A stretch of 64,000 bases of DNA from an uncultured Eubacteriales bacterium (GTDB lineage Bacteria; Bacillota; Clostridia; Lachnospirales; Lachnospiraceae), in NCBI GenBank assembly GCA_949292785.1, contig CASFBK010000006.1, positions 124,001 through 188,000 of the forward strand. The letters run 5' to 3'. The translations under genes and the position numbers were made by a program. The notes under the pieces were generated by a model. The model ran no database searches and was not told the origin of the DNA. It saw nothing but the letters and a program-made list of their open reading frames with translations. Of this stretch, positions 45,566 to 56,256 are shown piece by piece; the stretch's first letter is position 1, and every line of letters begins with the position of its first letter.

Positions 45566-47821
45566 ATGAAGGTAAAAGAATTACTGGAAAAACAGTGTGG
45601 CAAAGCAGTTGCACAGTGCAGCAACGAAGAACTCTACTACGGATTACTTGCTGTAGTAAAAGAGCTTGCGAAGGAAAAAGAAAGTAATGAAGGAAAGAAG
45701 AAAATTTATTACATTTCCGCAGAGTTCTTAATCGGTAAATTATTATCCAACAACTTAATCAACTTGGGGATTTATGATGAAGTGGCAGAGCTTTTTGCAG
45801 AGAACGGAAAAGACATCAATTTAATCGAACAGGTTGAGCCGGAACCATCCTTAGGAAATGGTGGATTAGGACGTCTGGCAGCATGTTTCTTAGACTCTAT
45901 GGCATCTATCGGATTAAACGGAGATGGTATCGGATTAAATTACCATTTCGGATTATTCTTACAGACATTTGAAAATCGTTTACAGAAGGAAAACAAGAAT
46001 CCTTGGATTGAAAAAGAAAGCTGGCTTACTAAGACAGATGTAACTTATCCGGTACAGTTCGGCGGCTTTACCGTACAGTCCAGAATGTATGACTTAGATG
46101 TAACAGGATTTGAAAACAGAACCAACAAATTACATTTATTTGATATTGAAACCGTTGATGAAAGCCTGGTAGGAGATGGAATTGACTTTAACAAAGGCGA
46201 CATCATGAAGAACCTGACACTGTTCTTATATCCGGATGATTCTGATGATGCAGGAAGACTTCTTCGTGTATATCAGCAGTACTTCATGGTAAGCAACGGA
46301 GCACGTCTCATTCTGGCAGAAGCAGAAGCAAAGGGATGTAACTTACATGATTTAGCAGATTATGCAACCATTCAGATTAACGATACGCATCCAAGTATGG
46401 TAATTCCGGAGTTGATTCGTCTGTTAATGGAAAGAGGAATTCGTATGGATGAGGCGATTGAAATCGTTTCTAAGACCTGTGCATACACCAACCATACAAT
46501 CCTTGCAGAAGCACTGGAAAAATGGCCAATGGATTACCTGAACAAGGCAGTTCCACAGTTAATGCCAATTATCCGTGAACTGGATACCAGAGTAAAAGAG
46601 AAATATACTGACAAGTCCGTAGCGATTATTGATGATGAGAACCGTGTTCATATGGCACATATGGACATCCACTATGGATACAGCGTAAACGGTGTTGCAT
46701 ATCTGCATACCGAGATTTTAAAGAAGAACGAATTAAACAACTTCTACAAAATCTATCCGGAGAAGTTCAACAACAAGACAAACGGTATTACCTTCCGTCG
46801 TTGGTTAATGCACTGTAACAAAGGCTTAAGCCGTTACTTAGATGAGACCATCGGAACAAGCTGGCACAAGAATGCGGATGATCTTGAAAAATTACTGGCA
46901 TACAAGGATGACGAAGCAGTATTAAATAAATTGCTGGAAATCAAGACAGAAAATAAAAAGAACCTTGCAGCTTATCTGAAAGCAACACAGGGAATAGAAA
47001 TTGATGAGAATTCTATCTTTGATATTCAGATTAAGCGTCTCCATGAGTACAAACGTCAGCAGATGAATGCATTATATGTAATTCATAAATATTTAGAAAT
47101 CAAGAAAGGCAAGAAGCCAAGCACACCAATCACTGTTATCTTTGGTGCAAAGGCAGCTCCTGCATACGTGATTGCAAAAGATATCATTCATTTGATTTTA
47201 TGCTTACAGGAAGTTATCAATAATGACCCGGAAGTAAGCCCATACCTGAAAGTTGTTATGGTAGAAAACTACAATGTAACAAAGGCTGAGAAGTTAATCC
47301 CGGCATGTGATATTTCCGAGCAGATTTCCTTAGCTTCCAAGGAAGCATCTGGAACAGGTAACATGAAATTCATGTTAAACGGAGCACTTACCTTAGGAAC
47401 CATGGACGGAGCAAATGTAGAAATCGCAGATTTAGTAGGCGAAGACAACATTTATATCTTCGGTGAATCTTCCGATACCGTAATTGAGCATTATGAAAAA
47501 GCAGATTATGTATCTAAGAAGTTCTATGAAGAAGACCCGGATATCAAAGAAGCAGTTGACTTTATTGTAAGTGACACCTTATTAAAGGTTGGACAGAAAG
47601 AAAATCTGGAAAGACTTTACAATGAATTATTAAATAAAGACTGGTTCATGACTCTGTTAGACTACAAGTCCTATGCAGCAAAGAAAGAAGAAATCTACAA
47701 AGATTATGAAGACCGCAAGACATGGGCAAAGAAGATGCTCGTAAATACAGCAAAAGCAGGATTCTTCTCTTCTGACAGAACCATTGCAGAATATAATAAG
47801 GATATTTGGAAACTGAACTAA
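45566..47821 (+). CDS. glgP: Glycogen/starch/maltodextrin phosphorylase
   Basis: 751 residues, GT35 family: releases glucose-1-phosphate from alpha-1,4-glucans. [18 protein letters not shown] (about 92-109), [27 protein letters not shown] and the PLP-binding [20 protein letters not shown] with the lysine are all intact. It is shorter at the N-terminus than E. coli enzymes, as is common in Clostridia. AGGAGG lies before the start and a terminator follows; monocistronic. Works with the intracellular GH13 amylase encoded nearby. Confidence 0.96.
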   Translation: MKVKELLEKQCGKAVAQCSNEELYYGLLAVVKELAKEKESNEGKKKIYYISAEFLIGKLLSNNLINLGIYDEVAELFAENGKDINLIEQVEPEPSLGNGGLGRLAACFLDSMASIGLNGDGIGLNYHFGLFLQTFENRLQKENKNPWIEKESWLTKTDVTYPVQFGGFTVQSRMYDLDVTGFENRTNKLHLFDIETVDESLVGDGIDFNKGDIMKNLTLFLYPDDSDDAGRLLRVYQQYFMVSNGARLILAEAEAKGCNLHDLADYATIQINDTHPSMVIPELIRLLMERGIRMDEAIEIVSKTCAYTNHTILAEALEKWPMDYLNKAVPQLMPIIRELDTRVKEKYTDKSVAIIDDENRVHMAHMDIHYGYSVNGVAYLHTEILKKNELNNFYKIYPEKFNNKTNGITFRRWLMHCNKGLSRYLDETIGTSWHKNADDLEKLLAYKDDEAVLNKLLEIKTENKKNLAAYLKATQGIEIDENSIFDIQIKRLHEYKRQQMNALYVIHKYLEIKKGKKPSTPITVIFGAKAAPAYVIAKDIIHLILCLQEVINNDPEVSPYLKVVMVENYNVTKAEKLIPACDISEQISLASKEASGTGNMKFMLNGALTLGTMDGANVEIADLVGEDNIYIFGESSDTVIEHYEKADYVSKKFYEEDPDIKEAVDFIVSDTLLKVGQKENLERLYNELLNKDWFMTLLDYKSYAAKKEEIYKDYEDRKTWAKKMLVNTAKAGFFSSDRTIAEYNKDIWKLN

Positions 47822-47844
47822 TTTCTAAAAAATATGAGTGAAAG

Positions 47845-47892
47845 AGGATACCATTCATAAGCAGAAAAGCTTACGGATTGGTATCCTTTTTT
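47845..47892 (+). terminator. glgP terminator
   Basis: AGGATACCA (47845-47853) with TGGTATCCT (47879-47887), an inner ATAAGC/GCTTAC pairing, then a T-run. Confidence 0.8.
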
Positions 47893-47978
47893 GCATAATA
47901 AGTTTTTTATCTTTACATAAAATGGAAAATATGATAACTTTGTAATGATGTAAACAACAAAAGAAAAGGGGAAGAGTT

Positions 47979-49103
47979 ATGCGTAAGAAGAAAGTCTTTC
48001 GAAACGAAAGCCTGAATCGGTTATGCTTACTGGAGCGTGCAGTATGGCTGGTTCCGATTGGAATTTTTCTTTATAATGTCTGGATTGACAGAGAAGAAAT
48101 TATGCAGGTATTAAAGGCAGATAGCTCTTTTGCTGTAATTGTAGGCCTAATCTGCTGCTTTGGTGTGATTACTATCTTTTATTCGTTGATTCCGTTTGCA
48201 ATCCTAAAAGTGGTTTTTGGCAAAATGAAAAAACAAGTCATGCGAAACAACAGCTTTATTCCGATAGAAGATTTTGATTATTATCGGGATAAGCTGTCAG
48301 GATTGTCGCCGGCAATGATTAGTATCATATCAGACTTGGGAATCGAGCAGAGGAAAGATGTAGCGGCTTCTATCTTAAAATATCAGGAAATGGGTATTTT
48401 GAAGGTAGATGGCAATCATTACGAAGCAGGAGATTATCGGAATGCCAATCTGCGGCAAAGCGATAAATACCTGATTGAAGGATTGGTAAATCGTACATTT
48501 TCCATGGAAAACGATAGAAAATGGAAACAGCTTGTGGAGCAGGAAGCTGTAGAAGAGGGATATTTGTGGAATCGTTTTTCTCCCCAGTACAAAAAGTCAA
48601 AGCAGAAAAAAAACGGTCTTGGATGCGGTGGAGGCTGTCTGATGTCAATTATCACACTGATTTTGGCGATAGTCATAGTTTTTCATGTGAACGATAAAAT
48701 GGGGCAGATGGAACATCTGTTGCAAGTAGATGAAACACAGATGACCTTTGAGGAGCAGCTAGAGAATTTTAAGCAGTGTCTGGAATATTATCCGGTGTTA
48801 GCAGAGATGGTTCTGGGTGTGGTACTTTTTCTGATGGCTCTTATTTCACCGGTATTGATGCTTGTGGGAGCAATCGCTACTGCAGCGAAGGCAAAGCTTC
48901 TGGTGCGGACAGACGCAGGAAATGAAATGGCAGAATGTATTTACGGTATGAAGAATTTTATTCACGATTTTTCTAACTTAAAAGAAGCAGACAAGGAGCA
49001 GGTTGTCCTGTGGGATGATTACCTGATTTATGCAGTAGTATTAGAGGAAAATCAGCAAATTGTAGATGATATCATGAAAAGGAGAAACGAAAGATGGAAA
49101 TAG
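47979..49103 (+). CDS. DUF2207-like membrane protein
   Basis: 374 residues. Helices near 18-34, 48-78, a Cys/Gly patch GLGCGGGC leading into a helix (about 209-232), and two helices near 268-310. The ending, YLIYAVVLEENQQIVDDIM, resembles the C-terminus of DUF2207 proteins, and the gene overlaps lemA by 10 nt, the typical DUF2207 partner. The N-terminal beta-rich domain of full DUF2207 proteins is missing. No known enzyme activity; envelope-associated role presumed. Confidence 0.65.
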   Translation: MRKKKVFRNESLNRLCLLERAVWLVPIGIFLYNVWIDREEIMQVLKADSSFAVIVGLICCFGVITIFYSLIPFAILKVVFGKMKKQVMRNNSFIPIEDFDYYRDKLSGLSPAMISIISDLGIEQRKDVAASILKYQEMGILKVDGNHYEAGDYRNANLRQSDKYLIEGLVNRTFSMENDRKWKQLVEQEAVEEGYLWNRFSPQYKKSKQKKNGLGCGGGCLMSIITLILAIVIVFHVNDKMGQMEHLLQVDETQMTFEEQLENFKQCLEYYPVLAEMVLGVVLFLMALISPVLMLVGAIATAAKAKLLVRTDAGNEMAECIYGMKNFIHDFSNLKEADKEQVVLWDDYLIYAVVLEENQQIVDDIMKRRNERWK

Positions 49104-49666
49104 GAATTATTATAGCAGTTGTTGTGGTGGTTGTAATACTGTTAGCAATCGTAATTAAGATTTATAACGGACTGGTAGTATTGAAGAACAGAGTGGAGAA
49201 TCAGGGAGCGCAGATTGAGGTTCAGTTGAAGAGAAGAGCGGATTTGATTCCAAATCTGATTGAGACCACTAAGGGATATGCAAATTACGAAAAGGGAACC
49301 TTAGAAAAAGTAACTGAGTTAAGAAGCAAGGTGCTCAATGCTTCCGGTGCCAACGAATCTTACCAGGCAAGCAATGCACTGGGAAAAGAATTGAACCGGA
49401 TTTTGGTACATAGTGAGAATTATCCGGAGTTAAAGGCAAATACGAACTTCATTAAATTACAGGAAGAATTGTCCGATACGGAGGAGAAAATCGTAAAGGC
49501 ACGTCAGTTCTACAACGACACCGTAACGAAGTATAATACACAGATTATGATGTTTCCGAAGTCCATTTTTGCCGGAATATTCGGTTTTCGTAAGTTTGAA
49601 TTATTAGAAGCAGCTCCGGAGGAACGAGAGAGTGTGAAGATAGGAGCAGATACTTTCCGGTTTTAA
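49094..49666 (+). CDS. lemA: LemA family protein
   Basis: 190 residues. One N-terminal membrane helix (about 3-24), then IYNGLVVLKNRVENQGAQIEVQLKRRADLIPNLI (seen around 25-58), the LemA signature, followed by long helices (SDTEEKIVKARQFYNDTV) and the closing RKFELLEA. LemA proteins have their N-terminus outside and a helical bundle inside the cell; exact role is not established, though they are often paired with DUF2207 or HtpX genes as here. Confidence 0.93.
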   Translation: MEIGIIIAVVVVVVILLAIVIKIYNGLVVLKNRVENQGAQIEVQLKRRADLIPNLIETTKGYANYEKGTLEKVTELRSKVLNASGANESYQASNALGKELNRILVHSENYPELKANTNFIKLQEELSDTEEKIVKARQFYNDTVTKYNTQIMMFPKSIFAGIFGFRKFELLEAAPEERESVKIGADTFRF

Positions 49667-49693
49667 TTTTATATAAGATATCTAAGAAAAAGA

Positions 49694-49723
49694 AAGAGGA
49701 TACCTGTTATTGGGTATCCTCTT
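49694..49723. terminator. Bidirectional terminator between lemA and nagB
   Basis: Perfect 11-bp stem (49694-49704 with 49713-49723), A-rich and T-rich flanks on the two sides. Confidence 0.85.
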
Positions 49724-49735
49724 ATTTTATACTTT

Positions 49736-50494
<759 letters not shown>

Positions 50495-50653
50495 CTATTA
50501 TTGCTCTTTTCGTCTTAAAGTATATCAAGTTCAAAGAGTATTTCAATAAATTTACAAAGGATTGATATTACTTTCAAAGACGGAAAGAAGCAACCGGCAG
50601 TTGTGGAAAAGTGCTAAAAAGAAGGGGTAAAATGATGCTTAAAATAGAATGAG

Positions 50654-50723
50654 TTTCAAAAAAAGTGAAAGAACTTTCTGGTGAATAGTAAACTATTGAA
50701 AATAAATTCTAAGATGATATACT
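50654..50723 (+). promoter_or_regulatory. nan operon promoter and candidate RpiR-type operator
   Basis: TTGAAA (50696-50701), 16-bp spacer, TATACT (50718-50723). Upstream, TTTCA-N7-TGAAA (50654-50670) is an inverted repeat of the kind bound by RpiR-family proteins, one of which is encoded in the operon. Otherwise 50470-50650 shows no gene. Confidence 0.5.
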
Positions 50724-50749
50724 TGGTGGCATAAAGGAGGCAAGAAAAC

Positions 50750-51442
50750 ATGAATGAAAAAATAGAATGTCTAAAAGGAAATTTGATTGTATCCTGTCAG
50801 GCATTACCACATGAGCCGCTGCATTCCTCTTTCATTATGGGGAGAATGGCTCTGGCGGCAAAGGAAGGCGGAGCATTTGGGATTCGTGCCAATACAAAAG
50901 AAGATATCAAGGAGATTCAGTCACAGGTGGACCTTCCCATTATCGGAATCGTGAAAAGAGACTATGAAGACAGCGACGTATACATCACGCCGACCATGAA
51001 AGAGATAGATGAGCTGATGGAAGTACAACCGGAAATTATTGCAATGGATGCGACTATTTCAAAACGACCTGGACAGATATCACTGGATGAATTTTTCCAT
51101 GAAGTAAAGGAAAAATATCCGAACCAGCTTTTTATGGCAGACTGCTCTACCGTAGAAGAAGCGGTTCATGCAGACGAGCTGGGATTTGATTTTATCGGAA
51201 CGACTATGGTCGGGTACACCGAGCAGAGCAAGGGAGATAAGATTGAAGCGAATGACTTTGAAATCTTACGAGAGATTCTTGCAAAGGTAAAACATCGGGT
51301 GATTGCGGAGGGTAACATTAACACGCCCGAAAAGGCAAAGCGGGTGATTGAACTGGGGGCGTTCACGGTAGTCGTAGGTTCAATTATTACAAGACCACAA
51401 CTGATTACCAAATCATTCGCAGAGGCATTGGAACGGAAATAA
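50750..51442 (+). CDS. nanE: N-acetylmannosamine-6-phosphate 2-epimerase
   Basis: 230 residues, (beta/alpha)8 barrel. Converts ManNAc-6-phosphate to GlcNAc-6-phosphate. [17 protein letters not shown] at the start, [20 protein letters not shown] (about 64-83, with the catalytic Lys), [10 protein letters not shown] and [13 protein letters not shown] are family motifs. AAAGGAGG precedes the start. First gene of the nan operon; its product joins the NagA/NagB route. Confidence 0.95.
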   Translation: MNEKIECLKGNLIVSCQALPHEPLHSSFIMGRMALAAKEGGAFGIRANTKEDIKEIQSQVDLPIIGIVKRDYEDSDVYITPTMKEIDELMEVQPEIIAMDATISKRPGQISLDEFFHEVKEKYPNQLFMADCSTVEEAVHADELGFDFIGTTMVGYTEQSKGDKIEANDFEILREILAKVKHRVIAEGNINTPEKAKRVIELGAFTVVVGSIITRPQLITKSFAEALERK

Positions 51443-51479
51443 AAAACAATAAATAAATTATGAAAAGGAGAAGTGTATC

Positions 51480-52400
51480 ATGAGAAATTTGGACAAGTAC
51501 AAAGGAGTCATTCCTGCATTTTATGCATGCTATGATGGAGAAGGAAACATCAGCCCGGAGGGCGTGCAGGCTTTGACAAAATATTTTGTGGAAAAAGGAG
51601 TGAAAGGGGTTTATGTGAACGGGTCTTCCGGAGAATGTATTTATCAGAGCGTAGAAGATAAAAAGATTGTTCTGGAAAATGTAATGAAAGCGGCAGAAGG
51701 AAAACTTACCGTAATTGCACACGTTGCATGTAATAACACACAAGACAGCATGGAGCTTGCACGACATGCACAGGAGCTTGGCGTAGATGCCATTGCGGCA
51801 ATTCCACCGATTTACTTCCGTCTGCCGGAACATGCAATCGCACAGTATTGGAATGACATCAGCTCTGCGGCGCCGGATACAGATTTTGTCATTTACAATA
51901 TTCCACAGCTTGCAGGAGTTGCCTTGACACAGAGTCTTTTCGCAGAAATGAGAAAGAATCCAAGAGTTATCGGTGTTAAGAATTCCTCTATGCCGGTTCA
52001 GGACATTCAGATGTTCAAGCAGGAAGCAGGGGAAGATTATATTATCTTTAATGGTCCGGACGAACAGTTCATTAGCGGACGTGTGATTGGGGCAGAAGGA
52101 GCGATTGGCGGAACATATGGGGTAATGCCGGAGCTGTTTCTGAAAATGGATGAACACATCAAGGCAGGCGGGATTGCAGCTGCAAGAGAGATACAGTATG
52201 ACGTGGATGCGATTATCTATAAGATGTGTTCTGCACATGGCAATATGTACGGTGTGATTAAAGCAATTCTTAAGAAAAATGAAGGTCTGGAGCTTGGCGG
52301 AGTAAGAAAACCGTTAGCCGCTCTGATTGACAGTGACAAAGAGATTGTGGAGGAAGCTGCCGGAATGATTCGTGATGCCAGAGAAAAATATCTGGCATAG
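51480..52400 (+). CDS. nanA: N-acetylneuraminate lyase
   Basis: 306 residues, DapA/NanA superfamily. Splits sialic acid into pyruvate and ManNAc. Tyr139 (FVIYNIP) and Schiff-base Lys167 (VIGVKNSS) correspond to the catalytic pair, and NGSSGEC (47-53) is the carboxylate-binding GxxGE motif found in sialate lyases rather than dihydrodipicolinate synthases. Location between nanE and the transporter confirms the role. Preceded by AAAAGGAGAAG. Confidence 0.93.
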   Translation: MRNLDKYKGVIPAFYACYDGEGNISPEGVQALTKYFVEKGVKGVYVNGSSGECIYQSVEDKKIVLENVMKAAEGKLTVIAHVACNNTQDSMELARHAQELGVDAIAAIPPIYFRLPEHAIAQYWNDISSAAPDTDFVIYNIPQLAGVALTQSLFAEMRKNPRVIGVKNSSMPVQDIQMFKQEAGEDYIIFNGPDEQFISGRVIGAEGAIGGTYGVMPELFLKMDEHIKAGGIAAAREIQYDVDAIIYKMCSAHGNMYGVIKAILKKNEGLELGGVRKPLAALIDSDKEIVEEAAGMIRDAREKYLA

Positions 52401-52423
52401 CAAGAGGGGTAGGAGGAGAAAAT

Positions 52424-53929
52424 ATGCAAGGTTTTACTATAGTGGATTTAATTATTTTAATTGTATATCTGGCAGCAGTATTATTTGCCGGACTTCATTT
52501 TGCAAAAAAAGAAATGAAGGGGAAAGAATATTTCAAGGGAGATGGAAGCATCCCCTGGTGGGTTACTTCCGTATCTATTTTTGCCACACTGCTAAGTCCG
52601 ATTTCCTTCCTTTCTCTGGCAGGAAACTCTTATGCAGGAACCTGGATTATGTGGTTTGCACAGCTTGGAATGTTGTTGGCAATTCCTATTACCATTAAGT
52701 TCTTTTTACCAATCTACAGTAAGTTAGATATTGATACCGCATATCACTATCTGGAGCTTAGATTTGGAAGTAAAGGGCTTCGTGTATTGGGCGCCATTAT
52801 GTTCATTATTTATCAGATTGGGCGGATGTCCATTATTATGTATCTGCCTTGTATGGTGCTTGCAAGTCTGACCGGTATCAGTGTAAATGTATTGATTATT
52901 ATTATGGGGGTAATCGCAATTATCTATTCCTATACCGGTGGACTAAAATCCGTGCTTTGGACAGATTTTATTCAAGGCTCCGTGTTACTTTTAGGTGTTA
53001 CCTTTGCATTGGTATTTCTGCTTGCACACCTCGATGGTGGAATCGGTGCAATCTTCCAGGCATTCACCACAGAGCATAAGTTCCTTGCAGTGGACCAGCC
53101 GGTTTTCAATCCGAATATCTTAAGAGACAGCGTCTTTATTATGATTGTAGGCGCCGGATTCAATACCATGGGTTCCTATGTGTCCAGTCAGGACATTGTA
53201 CAGCGTTTTACTACCACGACGGACCGAAAGAAATTAAATAAAATGATGCTGGCAAATGGTGGTCTATCTATTTTTATTGCAACCGTATTTTACTTAATCG
53301 GTACAGGCTTATATGTATTCTATCAGCAGAATGCACTTCCGCCGGCAGCAGCACAGGATCAGATTTTTGCATCCTACATTGCATTTGAGCTTCCGGTTGG
53401 TATTACAGGACTTCTTCTGGCGGCAATCTATGCAGCAGCACAGTCTACGCTTTCTACCGGACTGAACTCTGTGGCATCCAGCTGGACACTGGATATTCAG
53501 GCGCGCCTTTCTAAGAAGGAATTAAGCTTTGAAAAGCAGACCAAGATTGGACAGTATGTATCTCTGATCGTAGGAATCTTTTCCATTGTAGTAGCTATGG
53601 TACTGGCAAACGGCGGAGTAAAATCTGCATACGAATGGTTCAACGGATTTATGGGACTGGTGCTTGGTATTTTGGTAGGAACCTTTATTCTTGGTGCATT
53701 TACCAAAAAAGCCAATACCTTCGGTGCAACTCTGGCATTTATTGCAGCATCGGTAGTAATGATCTGCATCAAATACTTTGTACCGGCTGAGGATGTTTCC
53801 ATCTGGTCTTACTCCATTATTTCTATTGCAGTATCCTTAGTAGTAGGAATTCCTGCAAGTCTTATCTGGAGAAAAATAAAGGGAGATACTTCTGTACCGG
53901 CATCAAATACCACCATCTACAAAAACTAG
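52424..53929 (+). CDS. Sodium:solute symporter, probable sialic acid transporter
   Basis: 501 residues with about 13 membrane helices in the SSS (LeuT-fold) pattern: VDLIILIVYLAAVLFAGLHF at the start, ATLLSPISFLSLAGNSYAG (about 56-74), GAGFNTMGSYVSSQDIVQRF (about 243-262) and AAAQSTLSTGLNSVASSW (about 340-357), the last holding the Na-site serines. Clustered with nanE, nanA and nanK, it is the likely uptake route for sialic acid, as for SiaT-type SSS transporters. AGGAGG precedes it. Confidence 0.9.
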   Translation: MQGFTIVDLIILIVYLAAVLFAGLHFAKKEMKGKEYFKGDGSIPWWVTSVSIFATLLSPISFLSLAGNSYAGTWIMWFAQLGMLLAIPITIKFFLPIYSKLDIDTAYHYLELRFGSKGLRVLGAIMFIIYQIGRMSIIMYLPCMVLASLTGISVNVLIIIMGVIAIIYSYTGGLKSVLWTDFIQGSVLLLGVTFALVFLLAHLDGGIGAIFQAFTTEHKFLAVDQPVFNPNILRDSVFIMIVGAGFNTMGSYVSSQDIVQRFTTTTDRKKLNKMMLANGGLSIFIATVFYLIGTGLYVFYQQNALPPAAAQDQIFASYIAFELPVGITGLLLAAIYAAAQSTLSTGLNSVASSWTLDIQARLSKKELSFEKQTKIGQYVSLIVGIFSIVVAMVLANGGVKSAYEWFNGFMGLVLGILVGTFILGAFTKKANTFGATLAFIAASVVMICIKYFVPAEDVSIWSYSIISIAVSLVVGIPASLIWRKIKGDTSVPASNTTIYKN

Positions 53930-53946
53930 GAAAAGGGGGAATTACT

Positions 53947-54396
53947 ATGATTTTCGGAAATTTGAACAATCTTGGGGAGTTCTCGTTTTTAGAAGAGAAG
54001 GTAAGGGAATGCTTTGCATATGCGAAAAGTCATGATTTGGCTTCTTATGAGAAAGGAAGCCATGAAATTGACGGAGAGCGTCTGTTCGTAAATATCGTGG
54101 AGTATACTACCACGACGCCTGAGGAGCGTTTTTGGGAGGCGCATAAGAATTATCTTGACGTGCATGTTATGCTTCACGGAACAGAGCAGATTGATGTAAA
54201 CTTTATTCAGAATATGAAGCTAAAGGAGTTTGTAGCGGAGGAAGATTTTCTTCCCATGGAGGGAGAGAAGAACAGCTCTGTCATTTTAAGAGACAACGAC
54301 TTCTTAATCTGCTATCCCAGTGATGGACATCGAACCGCAGTTGCAGTGAACGAACCGCAGACCATTAAAAAAGCAATTTTCAAAGTACGTGTATAA
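53947..54396 (+). CDS. YhcH/YjgK/YiaL family protein (DUF386), probable sialic acid anomerase
   Basis: 149 residues of the beta-rich DUF386 fold. EAHKNYLDVHVMLHGTEQID (about 57-77) is the family signature with the His and Glu residues of the metal site, and FLICYPSDGHRTA (about 120-132) follows the same pattern. The E. coli member of nan operons (NanQ/YhcH) speeds anomer exchange of sialic acid, and the position here right after the transporter matches. Gene is 17 nt after the previous stop. Confidence 0.88.
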   Translation: MIFGNLNNLGEFSFLEEKVRECFAYAKSHDLASYEKGSHEIDGERLFVNIVEYTTTTPEERFWEAHKNYLDVHVMLHGTEQIDVNFIQNMKLKEFVAEEDFLPMEGEKNSSVILRDNDFLICYPSDGHRTAVAVNEPQTIKKAIFKVRV

Positions 54397-54474
54397 AGGT
54401 TCAGGAGTTTTCCAAAAGATTGCGGAAAACTCCTGATTATACTATAATAATCGTAAAGAGCATAAGGAGTTACT

Positions 54475-55362
54475 ATGAAAAAATATGTATGCATAGATAT
54501 TGGAGGAACGGCTATGAAGTATGGTTTGATAGCCGACGAGGGGAAAATTCTTTGCAGATATGAACAGAAGACAGAAGCCGGTAAGGGCGGGCCTGCTATT
54601 TTAGAAAAGACATTGGGGATAGTAGAGAATTTTCGCAGAACGGAAGAAATTGAAGGTATCTGTATATCCACGGCGGGAATGGTGGATATCGAAAAGGGAG
54701 AAATCTTCTATTCCGCTCCTTTGATACCTGATTATGCGGGAACGAAGTTCAAAGAGACCATGGAAGCGCGTTTTCAGGTGCCCTGTGAAGTGGAAAATGA
54801 TGTGAACTGTGCCGGACTTGCGGAATATGCTGCAGGCGCTTCTAAAGGAAGCAGAGTGGCAGTGATGCTTACCATAGGAACCGGAATCGGCGGAAGTATC
54901 ATAATCAATGGTGAGGTGTTTCATGGATATTCCGGCAGTGCATGTGAAGTAGGCTACATGCATATGGCAGAAAGTGATTTCCAGACGCTCGGAGCTGCCA
55001 GTATTTTGACAAAAAAGGTTGCCCAGTGGAAACAGGAACCGGAGGAGCTTTGGAGTGGATACCATATTTTTGAAGAAGCAAAGCGGGGGGATGCACTTTG
55101 CAACCGTGCCATTGATGAGATGGTGGACGTGTTAGGGCAGGGGATTGCCAATATTTGTTATGTGGTAAATCCGGAAGTGGTTGTGCTTGGGGGCGGCATC
55201 ATGGCACAGAAGGAATTTTTAAAAGCTAAGATTGAACATGCAGTGGAAAAATACCTTGTTTCCGGTATTGCAAAACACACCAGAATTGCATTTGCGCAGT
55301 TCGGAAATGACGCGGGGATGTTGGGGGCATTTTATCATTTCTGTCAGCGTCAGGGAAGCTAG
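54475..55362 (+). CDS. nanK: ROK-family N-acetylmannosamine kinase
   Basis: 295 residues. ATP-binding YVCIDIGGTAMKYGL (4-18), sugar-contact ENDVNCAGLAEYA (about 105-117), GTGIGGSIIING, and the C-terminal NPEVVVLGGGIM. In the operon its expected job is ManNAc to ManNAc-6-phosphate, just before NanE. The usual ROK zinc site (CxCGxxGC) is missing: after EVGYMHM the sequence goes straight to DFQTLGAAS. Other sugar kinases without the zinc loop exist, so substrate assignment rests mainly on context. AAGGAG precedes the start. Confidence 0.85.
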   Translation: MKKYVCIDIGGTAMKYGLIADEGKILCRYEQKTEAGKGGPAILEKTLGIVENFRRTEEIEGICISTAGMVDIEKGEIFYSAPLIPDYAGTKFKETMEARFQVPCEVENDVNCAGLAEYAAGASKGSRVAVMLTIGTGIGGSIIINGEVFHGYSGSACEVGYMHMAESDFQTLGAASILTKKVAQWKQEPEELWSGYHIFEEAKRGDALCNRAIDEMVDVLGQGIANICYVVNPEVVVLGGGIMAQKEFLKAKIEHAVEKYLVSGIAKHTRIAFAQFGNDAGMLGAFYHFCQRQGS

Positions 55363-55392
55363 GGGATAGGATAAGTAAAGGATGGCTGTAGA

Positions 55393-56235
55393 ATGGAATA
55401 TTATGTGAAGTCGGTAGTTCCGATTATAGAGTCGAATTACGATAATTTTACGAATGTGGAAAAAAACATTGCAGATTTTTTTATACAAAATCGGAAAAAG
55501 ATGGATTTTTCTGCAAAAACCATATCAGAAAGCTTATATGTGTCGGAAGCGTCTCTGTCACGTTTTGCAAAGAAATGCGGCTACAGGGGCTATCGGGAAT
55601 TCATTTATCAGTACGAAGAGAATTTTGTGGAGAAGCAGGAGTCCATTACCGGAAATACCAGAAGCGTGTTAAATGCGTACCAGGAGCTTTTGAATAAGAC
55701 CTATAGTCTGGTGGACGAGGCGCAGATTGTCAGAATTGCCCGATATTTGAATCAGGCAGAACGTGTGCTGGTATGCGGAAAAGGAAGCTCTGGTCTTGCG
55801 GCGAGCGAGATGGAAATCCGCTTTATGCGGATTGGCGTGGATATTGATTCTATTATAGATACAGACCTTATGCGGATGCAGGCAGTATTTCAGAACGAGC
55901 GAAGCATGGTTTTTGGAATCAGTATCAGCGGTGCAAAGGAAGAGGTATTGTATCTGTTGAAGGAAGCGCATCGAAGAGGCGCAAAGACCGTACTTTTGAC
56001 AGCGAAAAATAAGGATATCTTTGATGAATTTTGTGATGAAGTGGTGTTGCTTCCGTCTATGAAGTATTTAAACCATGGGAATGTCATATCCCCGCAGTTT
56101 CCGATTCTTGTGATGCTGGATATTATATATTCTTACTATATTGAAAAGGACAAATACGTGAAAGAGATTTTACATGATAATACATTACGGGCGTTAGAGG
56201 AAGGAAAAGCGCAGCCAAGAAGAGTATTAGAATAA
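55393..56235 (+). CDS. RpiR/MurR-family regulator, probable nan operon regulator
   Basis: 280 residues: N-terminal HTH_6 (NVEKNIADFFIQNRK, then TISESLYVSEASLSRFAKKCGY) and a SIS sugar-phosphate binding domain (RVLVCGKGSSGLAASEMEIR, FGISISGAKEEV). The SIS domain should bind a phospho-amino sugar such as ManNAc-6-phosphate or GlcN-6-phosphate. It sits inside the nan operon, so autoregulation is expected; a TTTCA-N7-TGAAA repeat before nanE is a candidate site. Confidence 0.9.
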   Translation: MEYYVKSVVPIIESNYDNFTNVEKNIADFFIQNRKKMDFSAKTISESLYVSEASLSRFAKKCGYRGYREFIYQYEENFVEKQESITGNTRSVLNAYQELLNKTYSLVDEAQIVRIARYLNQAERVLVCGKGSSGLAASEMEIRFMRIGVDIDSIIDTDLMRMQAVFQNERSMVFGISISGAKEEVLYLLKEAHRRGAKTVLLTAKNKDIFDEFCDEVVLLPSMKYLNHGNVISPQFPILVMLDIIYSYYIEKDKYVKEILHDNTLRALEEGKAQPRRVLE

Positions 56236-56256
56236 GAAAGGATTTGAGGTGAAAAG

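Noticed and set aside
51405-52238. 277-codon minus-strand frame opposite nanA
   Set aside because: Length alone is striking, but it is antisense to nanA, is low in complexity and carries no domain.
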